Part shown: positions 9,718-19,269 of the stretch, one piece after another
How positions within the stretch are numbered: the stretch's first letter is position 1
Layout of the letters: every line of letters begins with the position of its first letter
Assembly: GCA_017557345.1 (NCBI GenBank)
Contig: JAFYZR010000123.1
Coordinates: 62,001 to 126,000 of the forward strand
DNA: 64,000 nucleotides
Source: Paludibacteraceae bacterium
Lineage (GTDB): Bacteria > Bacteroidota > Bacteroidia > Bacteroidales > Paludibacteraceae
Direction of reading: 5' to 3'
Program-made: the position numbers and the translations under genes
The notes under the pieces: model-generated
Databases searched by the model: none
What the model was told of the DNA's origin: nothing
The model's input: only the letters and a program-made list of their open reading frames with translations

Positions 9718-9783
9718 TCGGTATCTCATCGGTATTATGTCGAGGTTATTACCTATGCAACACCTATACAAAAATGTTCAATT
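9718..9783 (+). repeat. 11-bp-period degenerate tandem array, family A, copy 1
   Basis: Six consecutive 11-base units: TCGGTATCTCA, TCGGTATTATG, TCGAGGTTATT, ACCTATGCAAC, ACCTATACAAA and AATGTTCAATT. Nearly the same ordered series occurs at 62572-62637, and a diverged one on the minus strand at 19270-19324. It lies in the gap after the GH28 gene. No open frame or obvious terminator hairpin explains it. Confidence 0.75.
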
Positions 9784-9854
9784 TTTCCTTCAATTATTCA
9801 CGAAGTTTTCTTTGCTAGAATCACTAATGCGCTAATCAAAAATCGAAAAAAAAA

Positions 9855-9886
9855 TTTGCACAATTAAATAAAAAGTAGTATCTTTG
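9855..9886 (+). promoter_or_regulatory. promoter of the DUF2130 gene
   Basis: A -33 element TTTG (9855-9858) and a -7 element TATCTTTG (9879-9886) with about 20 bases between them match the Bacteroidetes primary sigma consensus. Transcription would start near 9892, giving a leader of about 20 bases. Confidence 0.7.
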
Positions 9887-9912
9887 TACCCGAAAAGAGA
9901 AAAAGCAAGACT

Positions 9913-11055
9913 ATGAAAGAACTGAAATGCCCGAAGTGCGGAAATGTGTTTTCTGTTGACGAAGCCGATTATGCGCTGCTGCTCAATCAAGTGAAGAACA
10001 GCGAGTTTGAGGCTGAGTTGAATCGACGCATCCGCGAGTTAGAGCAGACGCAGCAAGCGCGTATGCAGGCAGAGCAACAGGTCGCTAAAGCTCGGCAACA
10101 AGCGGAACTGGCAGAGTTGAAGAATCAACTGGCCCAAGCGGAGCAAGCGAAACAGTTGGCTGTAGCGCAAGTCCGTCAGCAAGCAACCGAGGCGTACATG
10201 AAGAAAGAGCAGGAGTTGGCGCAAGCGAAGACGCAATGGGAGGAGCAACTGAAAGCCGCGCAAGAGCAGGTGGCATATTACAAGGAGATGAAGGTTCGGT
10301 TGAGTACGAAGATGGTGGGAGAGACGCTGGAAATACATTGCTCAACGCTGTTTAACCAATTATTACGGCCGCTGATGCCGAATGCATATTTCGAGAAAGA
10401 TAACGAAGTAGTGGAGGGAACGAAAGGCGATTTTGTCTTCCGAGATAAGAGTGACGATGGCGTAGAGTACGTTTCTATCATGTTCGAGATGAAAAATGAA
10501 AACGATGAAACTGCCACCAAACACAAGAACGAAGACTTCCTTGCTAAATTAGATGCCGACCGCAAGAAAAAAGGTTGCGAGTATGCGGTGTTGGTGTCCA
10601 TGCTGGAGCCTGATAGCGAGTTATACAACGGCGGCATCGTGGATATGAGCCACCGATTCGAAAAGATGTATGTCATTCGTCCTCAGTTCTTCATCCCACT
10701 GATTACACTTCTATGCCAGACAAGCAAGAAGAGCCTGGATGCGAAACGCGAACTGGCTCTAGTGAAAGCGCAACAAGTGGATGTGACCAATTTTGAGGAG
10801 AAGCTAATGAGTTTTAAGGATGGCTTCACACGTAATGTAAGACTGGCAAACGAGCGATTTGCAGATGCCATTGACGAAATAGATAAAACCATCGCACATC
10901 TTACAAAAGTACGCGAGAATCTGGTCAAGTCTGGTGACAACCTCAATGCGGCAGACAAGAAGCTGCAAGACGTAACAATAAAGCGTCTAACCTACGGAAA
11001 CCCTACTATGAAGGCTAAATTTGACGAAGCAGGGAGCAGAGAAAATACAGACTAA
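9913..11055 (+). CDS. DUF2130 protein (zinc ribbon, coiled coil, nuclease-like core)
   Basis: A 380-residue protein that fits the DUF2130 family. It starts with a short zinc-ribbon half, LKCPKCGNVF (CxxC). A long Gln/Ala/Glu-rich coiled coil follows (about residues 30-135). The core around residues 170-200 reads KGDFVF then FEMKNE; a D followed by E-x-K resembles the PD-(D/E)XK nuclease signature, so a DNA-processing role is possible but not shown. The C-terminal 100 residues are helical. It has its own promoter and stands alone before the tRNA genes. The true cellular role of this family is not known to me. Confidence 0.8.
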   Translation: MKELKCPKCGNVFSVDEADYALLLNQVKNSEFEAELNRRIRELEQTQQARMQAEQQVAKARQQAELAELKNQLAQAEQAKQLAVAQVRQQATEAYMKKEQELAQAKTQWEEQLKAAQEQVAYYKEMKVRLSTKMVGETLEIHCSTLFNQLLRPLMPNAYFEKDNEVVEGTKGDFVFRDKSDDGVEYVSIMFEMKNENDETATKHKNEDFLAKLDADRKKKGCEYAVLVSMLEPDSELYNGGIVDMSHRFEKMYVIRPQFFIPLITLLCQTSKKSLDAKRELALVKAQQVDVTNFEEKLMSFKDGFTRNVRLANERFADAIDEIDKTIAHLTKVRENLVKSGDNLNAADKKLQDVTIKRLTYGNPTMKAKFDEAGSRENTD

Positions 11056-11096
11056 ATCAAAAAAATGCATATTTTTACAAAAAAGTTGCAGAAAAA

Positions 11097-11128
11097 TTTG
11101 GTCAATTCAAAAAAAAGCAGTACCTTTG
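11097..11128 (+). promoter_or_regulatory. promoter of the tRNA-Asp/tRNA-Arg genes
   Basis: The -33 element TTTG (11097-11100) and -7 element TACCTTTG (11121-11128) are followed by CACCCGC, a pattern also seen before tRNA-Pro. The spacer ends in GCAG, as it does at the rpsF and greA promoters. Confidence 0.75.
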
Positions 11129-11155
11129 CACCCGCTTTTGAAAGGCAGACTACTT

Positions 11156-11232
11156 GGTGCGGTAGTTCAGTTGGTTAGAATACCGGCCTGTCACGCCGTA
11201 GGTCGCGAGTTCGAGTCTCGTCCGCACCGCCA
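11156..11232 (+). tRNA. tRNA-Asp (GTC)
   Basis: The acceptor stem GGTGCGG pairs perfectly with CCGCACC. The anticodon loop CTGTCAC gives anticodon GTC. The T-arm has GTTCGAGTC, and discriminator G is followed by an encoded CCA. The length is 77 bases with CCA, and all arms are present. Confidence 0.95.
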
Positions 11233-11258
11233 AGAGGCTTAGGCCTCTCTTCTTTTCA
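11233..11258 (+). terminator. hairpin with T-rich tail between the two tRNA genes
   Basis: AGAGGC-TTAG-GCCTCT forms a perfect 6-bp stem followed by CTTCTTTT. It may terminate part of the transcript or mark the tRNA processing point, since no separate promoter is evident before tRNA-Arg. Confidence 0.5.
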
Positions 11259-11266
11259 AAAGCAAT

Positions 11267-11340
11267 GGTCCATTAGCTCAACTGAATAGAGTACCACACT
11301 ACGGATGTGGGGGTTGCAGGTTTGAATCCTGCATGGATCA
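11267..11340 (+). tRNA. tRNA-Arg (ACG)
   Basis: The acceptor strand GGTCCAT pairs with ATGGATC (one G-U pair). The anticodon stem CCACA/TGTGG encloses CTACGGA, giving anticodon ACG, normally edited to ICG to read CGU/CGC/CGA. The T-arm is GCAGG-TTTGAAT-CCTGC. CCA is not encoded. It is 74 bases long and follows tRNA-Asp closely, probably in one transcript. Confidence 0.9.
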
Positions 11341-11348
11341 CAGAAAAT

Positions 11349-11378
11349 AAAAGAGTCACCTTATTGGCGACTCTTTTT
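11349..11378. terminator. rho-independent terminator, usable from both sides
   Basis: AAAGAGTC and GACTCTTT arms, with inner CC/GG pairs, enclose a short loop and are followed by a T run on the plus strand and an A/T-rich tail on the minus strand. It ends the tRNA transcript. It also overlaps the stop region of the DUF4886 gene on the minus strand, so it probably ends that operon too. Confidence 0.8.
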
Positions 11379-12176
11379 GTATGGTGCTACCGCTTTATGT
11401 ACCGCTTTTTGGATGGTGCATCGTTGCAGGGTGGTCATTTGCGGATTTTTATAATAATTGCACCGCACATCCCTACCCGTAAGAATCTCATACCAAACAC
11501 AAGCCGCAGTATAGCGTCCATAGACATAATTCAGATGATATCCGTCACGACAGAACGTATCGCCCAGATCCGTTGCCCGCGCCTCTTGTATGGCTGCGCC
11601 ACAAGGGATAAGAAGCAAACCTCGCCCGTCCTCCTCCAAAGGGAAAGCGTTAAGCACCTTTTGCGTGCATGCCTGAATACTATCCCACATAATAGATTGG
11701 CTGGACTGGTATGTCGGATAAGCAGGATGCTTGGAGTCTTGGCTGTACGCCCATGTCTGCATCCAACATAGCTGGGCGTTCGGCTGATATGCACGAACCG
11801 TATCTACCAGCATCGTCAGCCATGGTTCGTATGTGCTTTGAATCCCGCTATAGTGGCTGGCCTGCTGAAAGGAGATAAAATCATATGCTCCGTTTCGCAA
11901 AGCACGGCGCAAGGAAATCGTATCTTTGATGATTCGCCATTCGCCTTTGGTCCATGGGCTATTACTGCAAATTCTATGCGAGTATGCAGCAGAATCGGCT
12001 TGTAAGAACTGCGCATGCTGCTCTAACGAGCAACCGCCGAAATAGAGATTATGCACCTCCACTTCCACGCCTGCCGCATCGCATAATGGCACCAGTTCCT
12101 GCTCAACCGCATCCCATGAGAAACTATTCCCGATGCTGAGAACCCGAATAAGTAATATGATACTAATGAGCTTCAA
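11361..12176 (-). CDS. DUF4886 SGNH-type hydrolase
   Basis: A 271-residue protein fitting the DUF4886 group of SGNH/GDSL hydrolases (esterases or deacetylases, often acting on carbohydrate). Visible blocks: RVLSIGNSFSWDAVEQ with the likely catalytic serine in GNSF, GGCSL, FISFQQASHYSG, and DGYHLN with the C-terminal histidine, followed by WYEILTG. The first ten residues are hydrophobic and could act as a short signal or anchor. No ATG exists at the N-terminus; the best start is a TTG inside the last codons of polA, so translation is probably coupled to polA. The substrate is unknown. Confidence 0.75.
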   Translation of the reverse strand: MKLISIILLIRVLSIGNSFSWDAVEQELVPLCDAAGVEVEVHNLYFGGCSLEQHAQFLQADSAAYSHRICSNSPWTKGEWRIIKDTISLRRALRNGAYDFISFQQASHYSGIQSTYEPWLTMLVDTVRAYQPNAQLCWMQTWAYSQDSKHPAYPTYQSSQSIMWDSIQACTQKVLNAFPLEEDGRGLLLIPCGAAIQEARATDLGDTFCRDGYHLNYVYGRYTAACVWYEILTGRDVRCNYYKNPQMTTLQRCTIQKAVHKAVAPYKKSRQ

Positions 12177-14496
12177 GCCAGTTTACTCCCACGCCACATT
12201 CAGCAATTAAAGGAACTGTCAGATGAACTGCGTTTTGCATCTCGGAAACCACGATTTCCCGAACACGGTCCACTTCATTAGCCGGCACATTGAAATTCAA
12301 TTCATCATGTACCTGCATGATCATCTGTGCTTTCAGCCCTTCTTCTTTGAGCCGGCGATGAATGGAGACCATCGCCATTTTGATAATATCTGCCGCCGTT
12401 CCCTGAATAGGTGCATTAACGGCATTTCGCTCGGCGAACGAACGGATGGTAGCGTTCTGTGAGTTGATATCCGGCAAATAGCGTTTACGTCCGAAGAGCG
12501 TCTCTGCATAACCGCGTTGACGTGCTAACTCTTTTTGCGATTCAATATAACTAATCACACGCGGGAAGGCTGCGAAATAATCATCTATCAGCTGCTTGGC
12601 TTCCGTACGCGAACAATCAAGCTGCTGTGCCAAACCAAAGGCCGAGATGCCGTAAATAATACCGAAATTGGCGGTTTTGGCCTTTCTTCGTTGGTCTTTG
12701 GTGATCTGTTCTATCGGTTGGCCGTAGATTCGTGCAGCTGTAGCGGCATGGATATCCTGCCCCGAACGGAAAGCGGCTAACATATGCTCGTCCTGGCTGA
12801 AATGCGCCATGAGCCGGAGTTCTATCTGGCTGTAATCGGCGCTAAGGAACAGACAACCCTCATCCGGTATAACCGCTTCGCGGATAAAACGTCCACGCTC
12901 CGAACGAATGGGTAAGTTCTGCAAGTTAGGATTGGAACTGGAAAGCCGTCCTGTAGCTGTGACGGTTTGGTTATAAGTCGTGTGGATTTTTCCATCCGGA
13001 GCAATATAGCCCGGCAGGGCGGATATATAAGTCGAGATGAGCTTTTTCAACTCTCTAAAGTCTAGGATTAGCCCGACTATCTCATGTTTATCCTTTAGTG
13101 CCATGAGCACTTCTTCGGAAGTGGAGTATTGGCCTGTTTTGGATTTTTTTGCTTTGGCATCCAGTTTGAGTTTTTCGAACAGCAGTTCTCCTACTTGCCG
13201 CGGACTATTGATGTTAAACGTCTCGCCCGCGAGATTGTAGATGCGTTTCTCAAGTTCATTCAACTCTTCCGTCAGGATAACCTCGGCTTTCTTGAGTTTC
13301 TCCACATCCACGCGCACTCCTGCGTCTTCCATATCACGAAGCACTTGTACCAATGGCAATTCAACCTCATTATACAGACTCCATAGATCCGTGTCGGCTT
13401 TGAGTGCTTGCCAATCAGGTTCTTTATACGGATTAAAGGCCACTTCGGGATTAAGAAGATACTGGCAAAGACGATTTTCGATGGTATCGAACTCCGGTAT
13501 CACTTGTTTCTCAGCCGTTCCGGTTTCCTCTCCAAAGTCTGCAAAGAGATCCAGCACACCGGATGTATCCTTCTTCGGCTTTTTAGCTGAAGTATTTTGT
13601 ACGCTTTCTTCTTTTGAAGGCACGGTATTGGCTGGAGATATTTTCTTCAGGAGGGTGTTGAATTCGAGTTCTCGGTAAAGGGCCGAGAGCGCTTCTATGT
13701 TCGGTTCTTTGCGGCTCAGCAGGTTTTCGTCGAGTGCGATAGGAACGTCTGTGCGGATAGTAGCCAAGAAACGGGAGAACTTGATTTCTTCTTTCTGTTC
13801 TTCCACTTTCGTGCGCAGGGCACCCTTAATATCTTGCGTGTGCGTAAGGATGTAATCTATGTTTCCGAACTGCTTCAGCAAAGCCACTGCAGTCTTTTCT
13901 CCTACTCCCTTACAGCCCGGTATATTATCGCTTGCATCACCCATAAGTCCCAGCAAGTCAATAACTTGCGTTTGATGACGAAGACCATATTTCTCACAAA
14001 CCTCACGCGGCCCGAGCAGTTCGAATCCCCCTGTGTGCCGTGGCCTATACATGAAGACACGATCCGTTACCAACTGGCCATAGTCCTTGTCAGGCGTAGC
14101 CATGTAAACCTCAAATCCCGCTTGCTCGCCTTGTTTAGAGAGCGTACCTATCACATCGTCAGCTTCGAATCCGGGCACTTCGAGTGCAGGTATGTTCATC
14201 GCTTCGAGCAGCTGTTTGATGACCGGTACTGCCTTTTTGATATCTTCAGGCGTTTCGGGTCTTTGAGCTTTGTATTGCTCATAGGCTTCATGTCTGAACG
14301 TGCCGCCCTTCGGGTCAAACGCGACACCGATATGCGTTGGGTTGACTTTTCGGATTAGGTCATCCAATGTTATTGCGAAACCGAAGATAGCAGAGGTGTT
14401 CTCGCCCTTGCTGTTCATCCGCGGAGCACGGATGAAGGCGTAGTATGCGCGAAAAATCATCGCGTACGCATCTATTAAGAGCAATTTTTTCGACAT
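12163..14496 (-). CDS. polA: DNA polymerase I lacking a recognisable 3'-5' exonuclease domain
   Basis: Family A DNA polymerase for Okazaki-fragment processing and repair. Residues 1-270 are the complete 5'-3' exonuclease with its acidic motifs (EADDVIG, TPDKDYGQL, LMGDASDNIPG). Residues 390-777 are the polymerase: motif A SADYSQIELR (552-561), motif B RRKAKTANFGIIYG (603-616), motif C QVHDEL (728-733). Between them only about 100 residues remain, and they lack the DTET and KYD-type blocks of the proofreading domain. The protein is 777 residues against about 920-950 usual in Bacteroidales. No frameshift or stop is present, so this looks like a genuine in-frame loss. The gene lies 15 bases after the AsmA gene. 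Confidence 0.93.
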   Translation of the reverse strand: MSKKLLLIDAYAMIFRAYYAFIRAPRMNSKGENTSAIFGFAITLDDLIRKVNPTHIGVAFDPKGGTFRHEAYEQYKAQRPETPEDIKKAVPVIKQLLEAMNIPALEVPGFEADDVIGTLSKQGEQAGFEVYMATPDKDYGQLVTDRVFMYRPRHTGGFELLGPREVCEKYGLRHQTQVIDLLGLMGDASDNIPGCKGVGEKTAVALLKQFGNIDYILTHTQDIKGALRTKVEEQKEEIKFSRFLATIRTDVPIALDENLLSRKEPNIEALSALYRELEFNTLLKKISPANTVPSKEESVQNTSAKKPKKDTSGVLDLFADFGEETGTAEKQVIPEFDTIENRLCQYLLNPEVAFNPYKEPDWQALKADTDLWSLYNEVELPLVQVLRDMEDAGVRVDVEKLKKAEVILTEELNELEKRIYNLAGETFNINSPRQVGELLFEKLKLDAKAKKSKTGQYSTSEEVLMALKDKHEIVGLILDFRELKKLISTYISALPGYIAPDGKIHTTYNQTVTATGRLSSSNPNLQNLPIRSERGRFIREAVIPDEGCLFLSADYSQIELRLMAHFSQDEHMLAAFRSGQDIHAATAARIYGQPIEQITKDQRRKAKTANFGIIYGISAFGLAQQLDCSRTEAKQLIDDYFAAFPRVISYIESQKELARQRGYAETLFGRKRYLPDINSQNATIRSFAERNAVNAPIQGTAADIIKMAMVSIHRRLKEEGLKAQMIMQVHDELNFNVPANEVDRVREIVVSEMQNAVHLTVPLIAECGVGVNWLEAH

Positions 14497-14511
14497 ATCG
14501 CTAAAGTGTTT

Positions 14512-17500
14512 TTAGGGATTTTGAGTGTTCAGTTCGTTGATATATGTCTGTATGTTCTTTTGCATGTTGGAAATGACGTTGGCATCTTGCTGTCGGATGA
14601 GTGAACCGCCTTTTCCGATACGTGAGGAAGCGCTTTGGTACCTTGGTTTGACGAGTTTGAAGTCAATATTGTTAAAGTCCGCTCCATAGACATCAAGTCC
14701 CAAGACGAGGGGTTTGAAGACGGATATATGGTAATTGAAACTGCCATCCAGGTTCTGCTTGCCACCAACGCCGACTCGGTACTTATCGAGTGAGAGCATG
14801 AATGGGAAGATTTCCACCTCGTTATTCTTGACGATGACCTCGACACTCAGGCTATCGATGACATTTTGCGTTTTCTTGGAGAACATGAGTTTTTTGGCTA
14901 TTTCAGAGAAGGTTTCACCATCCATGAGCACCAGGTTCTGACCTCTTAACCATACACCGGCGTTGACGGACGGAAGGTCTATTCCAAAGTCACTATTCAG
15001 TCGTACTTGTGCAGCCATTTCGCTGGCCACAGAGCCATCGAAGGAGCGCAGCATCGGCATGATGGAATCGAGTTCGGGTATGTAATGAACCAGTTCACCT
15101 ATCTGCACACTATCCATTTTCAAGGATGCCGCCGCCATGGCCTCAATAGTGTCTTTGCAAGAATAACGCATGTTCATCGCCATCTTTCCGACCTTAGTCG
15201 AAGTAGACATATTGGTGACGGAGAGGGTGTTATCTTTCAAATGCACATTTCCGGAGAACTCGTGCAGGCGCATATTGGAGAATATAATCGTATCCACCGA
15301 TGCCCGGAAGGTGACATGCAGATTGGACGGCAAGACGATGAGTTTCTGGCGTAGCGAGTCAGATGATAACGAATCAGCAGCCATTTCTTCCGTCATGAGC
15401 GTATCTTCCAGCAGTTGCATGTTTTCCTTCGCCGCGACAGAGTCCAACGTCTGTGTGCTTGGCAGTTGCTGTGTCAAGGCATTGGCCAACTGGTTGAGGT
15501 CCAATCGCCGTGAGCGGAGTGTCAGGTTAGCCTCGAGTGTTCGGCCTCGCAGCAGATAACGGCGGAGATGGTGCACATCGCCTCTAAGCGCTATACCGGA
15601 TCGTCCAACACGCAAGAAGAAGCTATTGAGCCGAACGGAGTCATCGCTAAGCGTCAAGTCAATACGCGAAGCGGTAGGCCGCAGTTGACCACCTTTCTGG
15701 CGTATGCCCAATCGGCGCACATAGATCTTTCCGTTTGTACGGAAATGGCGCAGGAATGCTTCACCGGGTGCGGTATCGTTGACCACTCTGTTAGCCAATC
15801 GCAAGAGTGAGTCGAGCGGCACAGGCTTTTGTTCACTATCGGGGATAGGTGTCCTGGTTTTGGTTTCCCTATCGTAACGGAATCGCCGGAAGCGGGGTGT
15901 AGTCGTTAAGTTGATACGCAGTGAATCGACCATGGTGCCGCTTCTTGGGTTAGACAGGAAGACCGAGTCCATGGAGAGCCGTGCTGTAGTCATAGGCACG
16001 AAGGTAGCGGCAGTATCCGGCCGCATTCCTGCCGATATACGGAGTCTTTTTGCTCTGAGTCGGATCGTGTCATACTGCTGTGCATCGACGCCTTGTAGTG
16101 AGAGCGAAGCATGCAGTACAGGCGGCTGTTTATCGTTGAGGTCATCGGCATACAATCTGACACGCACTCTATCCACTTTGGCATTGGTAGTTCGGCGGTA
16201 CTTGACGGTCATCTGGCGGAAAGCGATGGATGCATTCAGCAATGCGGTATCTATTTTGCCTGTTCTTCGTGAGACACGTGCCATGTTCGTTTTGAGTTCG
16301 GCGCGGAGGGAGTCCATGAAGAATCGCGTCCGTAGCTCTCGTATACCGACGAAGACCGAGTCTCCCTGAATAGTAGATTCCGAGTGGATATCGTAGATTC
16401 GCCTCTGCTGCAGGTCATCCAAGAAGAAATAGGTAGACACATCGGCCTGCACAAATCCCCGTGCGCGGACGCGCTTGTCCAAGCCTGCCAGCTGTACCAG
16501 CTCTTTGAGATGGAGGCGTGACTGAAGATCTAACTGCAGCCACTCGCGGTTATTCTTGTAGCACGCCTTTCCGTGTGCATCGAGCCAGGACTGTCCGCTC
16601 TTGAACTTAAGCGCATCGAGCCGTACGAACGAGGCATTCAGGTGATGCGGGTCATAGTGCGCCTCGGCGCGGAGCGTGAGATCCTCCAGCCGTGCTTTTA
16701 TATTCGGGTTACCGCCATGCAAGCGCTCTATCTGCACATTGGCATGCACGCAAGGGATACGTCCATTGGTGTAATACCCCTGTGCCGTAGCATCGAGATG
16801 TACGGCGCCTCGTAACTCGTTTTTCTGCAGTATCTTTTCTCGCAAAGCATCGGGCATCAGCGCGATGAGATACTCTATATGCGGAATAGAGAGGTTGGCC
16901 TGCACATCCAGCGAGTCGGAGACATATCCTTTTGCGTTGACATGTGCATCTTCACAGCGCAGCCCGGCATCGACATAGGCGGACAAGGTGGTATCTATAT
17001 ATTGGCCATTGGAAGCAAAGAAGATACTATCCACCGTGATTTGACAGATATCCAGGCTATCGGAAGTCAGACATACCAGTCCATCGACCAAGCGGACATC
17101 CTCCCACTCAATTTTCCAAGGTGCAGAAGCGGTGGTATCCGGTTCGTCGTTAGGCGGTAGGATATCATAATTGGCCGTAGAGTCATATTGGGCGAGGTAG
17201 ATATGCGGTCGGCTAATCAAGACCGAGTGCAGATGGATATGATTATCCAGGATCTGCATCACATTCATTCGCACGCGCAGCGTATCGGCTATCAGCAGCG
17301 TATCACCATGCGGAAAAGGCACGTGTTGCCGGCAGACATCGATAGAGTCCGGTACATTCACTCGGACAATCGGTTGGCGCAGTTCGAGTTCGACGTCGGG
17401 GAAAGAGCTCCATATAGTCAAGTTGAGTTTTTCCACTTGCGCGTTAGCGTTGACGAACTGCGGGACGTATCGTTCAAGCAATGCATTGGTAACCTTGGGC

Positions 17501-17610
17501 TTGGTAACGACATGCAGAGCAATAGGTACAGCAAGCGCCACTAAAGCCATCAAGCAGACGATTACCAATAAGATATATCCGCTTATTTTCCAGAATGTGT
17601 TATGCCGCAT
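14512..17610 (-). CDS. AsmA-family envelope protein
   Basis: A 1032-residue protein of the AsmA-like family, large inner-membrane-anchored periplasmic proteins thought to take part in lipid transport or outer-membrane assembly. There is one N-terminal membrane helix (about residues 9-33), followed by ELELRQPIVRV of the AsmA N-terminal region. Long beta-rich repeats follow, and the conserved C-terminal block is at about residues 860-990 (DSVQIGELVHYIPEL, DFGIDLPSVNAGVWLRG, NLDGSFNYHISVFKPLVLGL). It lies 21 bases after the FISUMP gene and 15 bases before polA, so the three are probably one transcript. Confidence 0.85.
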   Translation of the reverse strand: MRHNTFWKISGYILLVIVCLMALVALAVPIALHVVTKPKVTNALLERYVPQFVNANAQVEKLNLTIWSSFPDVELELRQPIVRVNVPDSIDVCRQHVPFPHGDTLLIADTLRVRMNVMQILDNHIHLHSVLISRPHIYLAQYDSTANYDILPPNDEPDTTASAPWKIEWEDVRLVDGLVCLTSDSLDICQITVDSIFFASNGQYIDTTLSAYVDAGLRCEDAHVNAKGYVSDSLDVQANLSIPHIEYLIALMPDALREKILQKNELRGAVHLDATAQGYYTNGRIPCVHANVQIERLHGGNPNIKARLEDLTLRAEAHYDPHHLNASFVRLDALKFKSGQSWLDAHGKACYKNNREWLQLDLQSRLHLKELVQLAGLDKRVRARGFVQADVSTYFFLDDLQQRRIYDIHSESTIQGDSVFVGIRELRTRFFMDSLRAELKTNMARVSRRTGKIDTALLNASIAFRQMTVKYRRTTNAKVDRVRVRLYADDLNDKQPPVLHASLSLQGVDAQQYDTIRLRAKRLRISAGMRPDTAATFVPMTTARLSMDSVFLSNPRSGTMVDSLRINLTTTPRFRRFRYDRETKTRTPIPDSEQKPVPLDSLLRLANRVVNDTAPGEAFLRHFRTNGKIYVRRLGIRQKGGQLRPTASRIDLTLSDDSVRLNSFFLRVGRSGIALRGDVHHLRRYLLRGRTLEANLTLRSRRLDLNQLANALTQQLPSTQTLDSVAAKENMQLLEDTLMTEEMAADSLSSDSLRQKLIVLPSNLHVTFRASVDTIIFSNMRLHEFSGNVHLKDNTLSVTNMSTSTKVGKMAMNMRYSCKDTIEAMAAASLKMDSVQIGELVHYIPELDSIMPMLRSFDGSVASEMAAQVRLNSDFGIDLPSVNAGVWLRGQNLVLMDGETFSEIAKKLMFSKKTQNVIDSLSVEVIVKNNEVEIFPFMLSLDKYRVGVGGKQNLDGSFNYHISVFKPLVLGLDVYGADFNNIDFKLVKPRYQSASSRIGKGGSLIRQQDANVISNMQKNIQTYINELNTQNP

Positions 17611-17631
17611 GTGCCGAGAAATTGATTTATG

Positions 17632-19200
17632 TTATTTGATGTCTTTCGCAAGACGAATAGCCATACCGCCGTTGCGGTCGTTAGTTGAGAGTGACGCTTT
17701 GTTGTTGTACATAATCAGAGCAACCGTTTTCCCTTCCACACTGGATGCTGTCCAATACTGGGCATCTTCTCCGACAAAGAACACTTCCGTTCCATAGCGC
17801 ACACCTGCGTACGGCATAAACACAGCACCTGCCTGCTCCATCTTGCTCCAAGCAGCAGCATTATACACATTCTTTGTAGCATCTTTCGGGTCAAATGTCA
17901 CTCCAGCAGGCAACACAAAACCATCGGGCAACAGCACATGACCTTCCGTTTCGCCAATCTTAGCCGACCCAAGCAGATTCTGCGCATTTGCACGACCTGT
18001 TAATATATAATTCCATTCGTCCCGTGTCAGCGTACGCCATACATTAGCCGCATTGCCACCGTTTGAGATGGCATTCTTGCCCCAATCGGTAAAAACAGCA
18101 TATTCACCCGTCGGACTGAAATCCTTGCTAGAGTTAGTGGGATTATTACCCGTGCCCCAACCGAAGAGATCAATCCAGCCTGCATAATCGACTGCTATAT
18201 TGGCATTATTATCTCCGATAACATCCCACTGATGTTCCGCAAAACGCCAAATTTTCGTAGAAGCTTGGTACTGCAGATTTCCCTTTGCCAACTCTACTTT
18301 TTTATTTGGAGCCACACTGAATCCTTTTGCCTTTTCCTGAGGCTGCACAGCAGCAGGTCTGGCTGTAGTAGGCGCTACTTGAACAAGCCGTACGGCAAAT
18401 CCCATGTCACGACCGCTAATTCCCATACCTACATAACCTTTATCAAAATCCAGGTTCTTTGCCTCTCCTTCATCTACATTCTCATTAAGCGCAATGTCAG
18501 AAGTCCAATAGTTACCGCCGTCTCCTGCTTTGCGCACATCCTTTTCCATGCGGAAACCGGCTGCCGGCAAGAAGACTGCACCTGCAGCTTCCATTTTTTT
18601 CCATTGGTCAGCCGAATAGATGTTGTGCTCGAAATTATTGCCGTTGGCGTTCTTATAATAAGTGCCCTTTAGCAACAGGCCCTTTGTTTCCCCTGCATTG
18701 AATGTAACACCGGGAGGTGTGGTCCAGTTGTCCGGAAGCAGAATTATACCTTTCACGCCATTCACCGTTCCGGCGCCCAACAAATTCTTGGCATTTGGTC
18801 TATTACAGAAAATATGGACCCATTCGTTTCGGCTTAAAACAGCCCATGTGTTAGGCTTATTGCCACCGTTGCTAATTGGACGCATGCCCCAGTTATAGAA
18901 CACAGAATAATCCGTATATGCTACGGTTGCCTTCGTAGGTTCCTTTCCTGTTCCCCAGCCGAAGAGATCAATCCAATCGGCATTGTTTGGAGCAATCTTT
19001 GCATTGGCTTCGCCAAGAATATCCCATTGGTTGGCTGCGAAACGCATAGTCCTCGTAGAAGCCTGATACTGAAGGTTTCCCTTTGCGAACTGCACTTGTT
19101 TGCCATTTTCATTAACGGAAAACAAACCATTGAGTGCACCTTCCGTAGCAAATACTGCCATACTGGTGCACAAAGCGCATAAAAAGAATAATTTCCGCAT
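17632..19200 (-). CDS. secreted FISUMP-type protein with two lectin-like repeats
   Basis: A 522-residue exported protein. A signal peptide of about 18 residues ends near VFA. Two tandem domains of about 240 residues share the order KGNLQYQAST, RFA..QWD, DWIDLFGWGTG, ISNGGN, LLPD and a terminal YWTSS/AVRLV block. This is the pattern of Fibrobacter-succinogenes-major-paralogous-like domains, which probably adopt a C-type-lectin or formylglycine-enzyme-like fold and serve as surface or binding modules. No T9SS C-terminal sorting domain could be made out. It has its own promoter and heads the AsmA-polA-DUF4886 run. The binding target is unknown. Confidence 0.7.
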   Translation of the reverse strand: MRKLFFLCALCTSMAVFATEGALNGLFSVNENGKQVQFAKGNLQYQASTRTMRFAANQWDILGEANAKIAPNNADWIDLFGWGTGKEPTKATVAYTDYSVFYNWGMRPISNGGNKPNTWAVLSRNEWVHIFCNRPNAKNLLGAGTVNGVKGIILLPDNWTTPPGVTFNAGETKGLLLKGTYYKNANGNNFEHNIYSADQWKKMEAAGAVFLPAAGFRMEKDVRKAGDGGNYWTSDIALNENVDEGEAKNLDFDKGYVGMGISGRDMGFAVRLVQVAPTTARPAAVQPQEKAKGFSVAPNKKVELAKGNLQYQASTKIWRFAEHQWDVIGDNNANIAVDYAGWIDLFGWGTGNNPTNSSKDFSPTGEYAVFTDWGKNAISNGGNAANVWRTLTRDEWNYILTGRANAQNLLGSAKIGETEGHVLLPDGFVLPAGVTFDPKDATKNVYNAAAWSKMEQAGAVFMPYAGVRYGTEVFFVGEDAQYWTASSVEGKTVALIMYNNKASLSTNDRNGGMAIRLAKDIK

Positions 19201-19269
19201 AATTGTTGTGTTTTTAAAGATTAATATTGTCGATTTTCAAGTTCACAGGATAATATATTATAAGTATGG

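Noticed and set aside
12163..14496. Frameshifted or assembly-damaged polA
   Set aside because: The frame is continuous and the shortened linker is plausible coding sequence; an in-frame domain loss explains it better.
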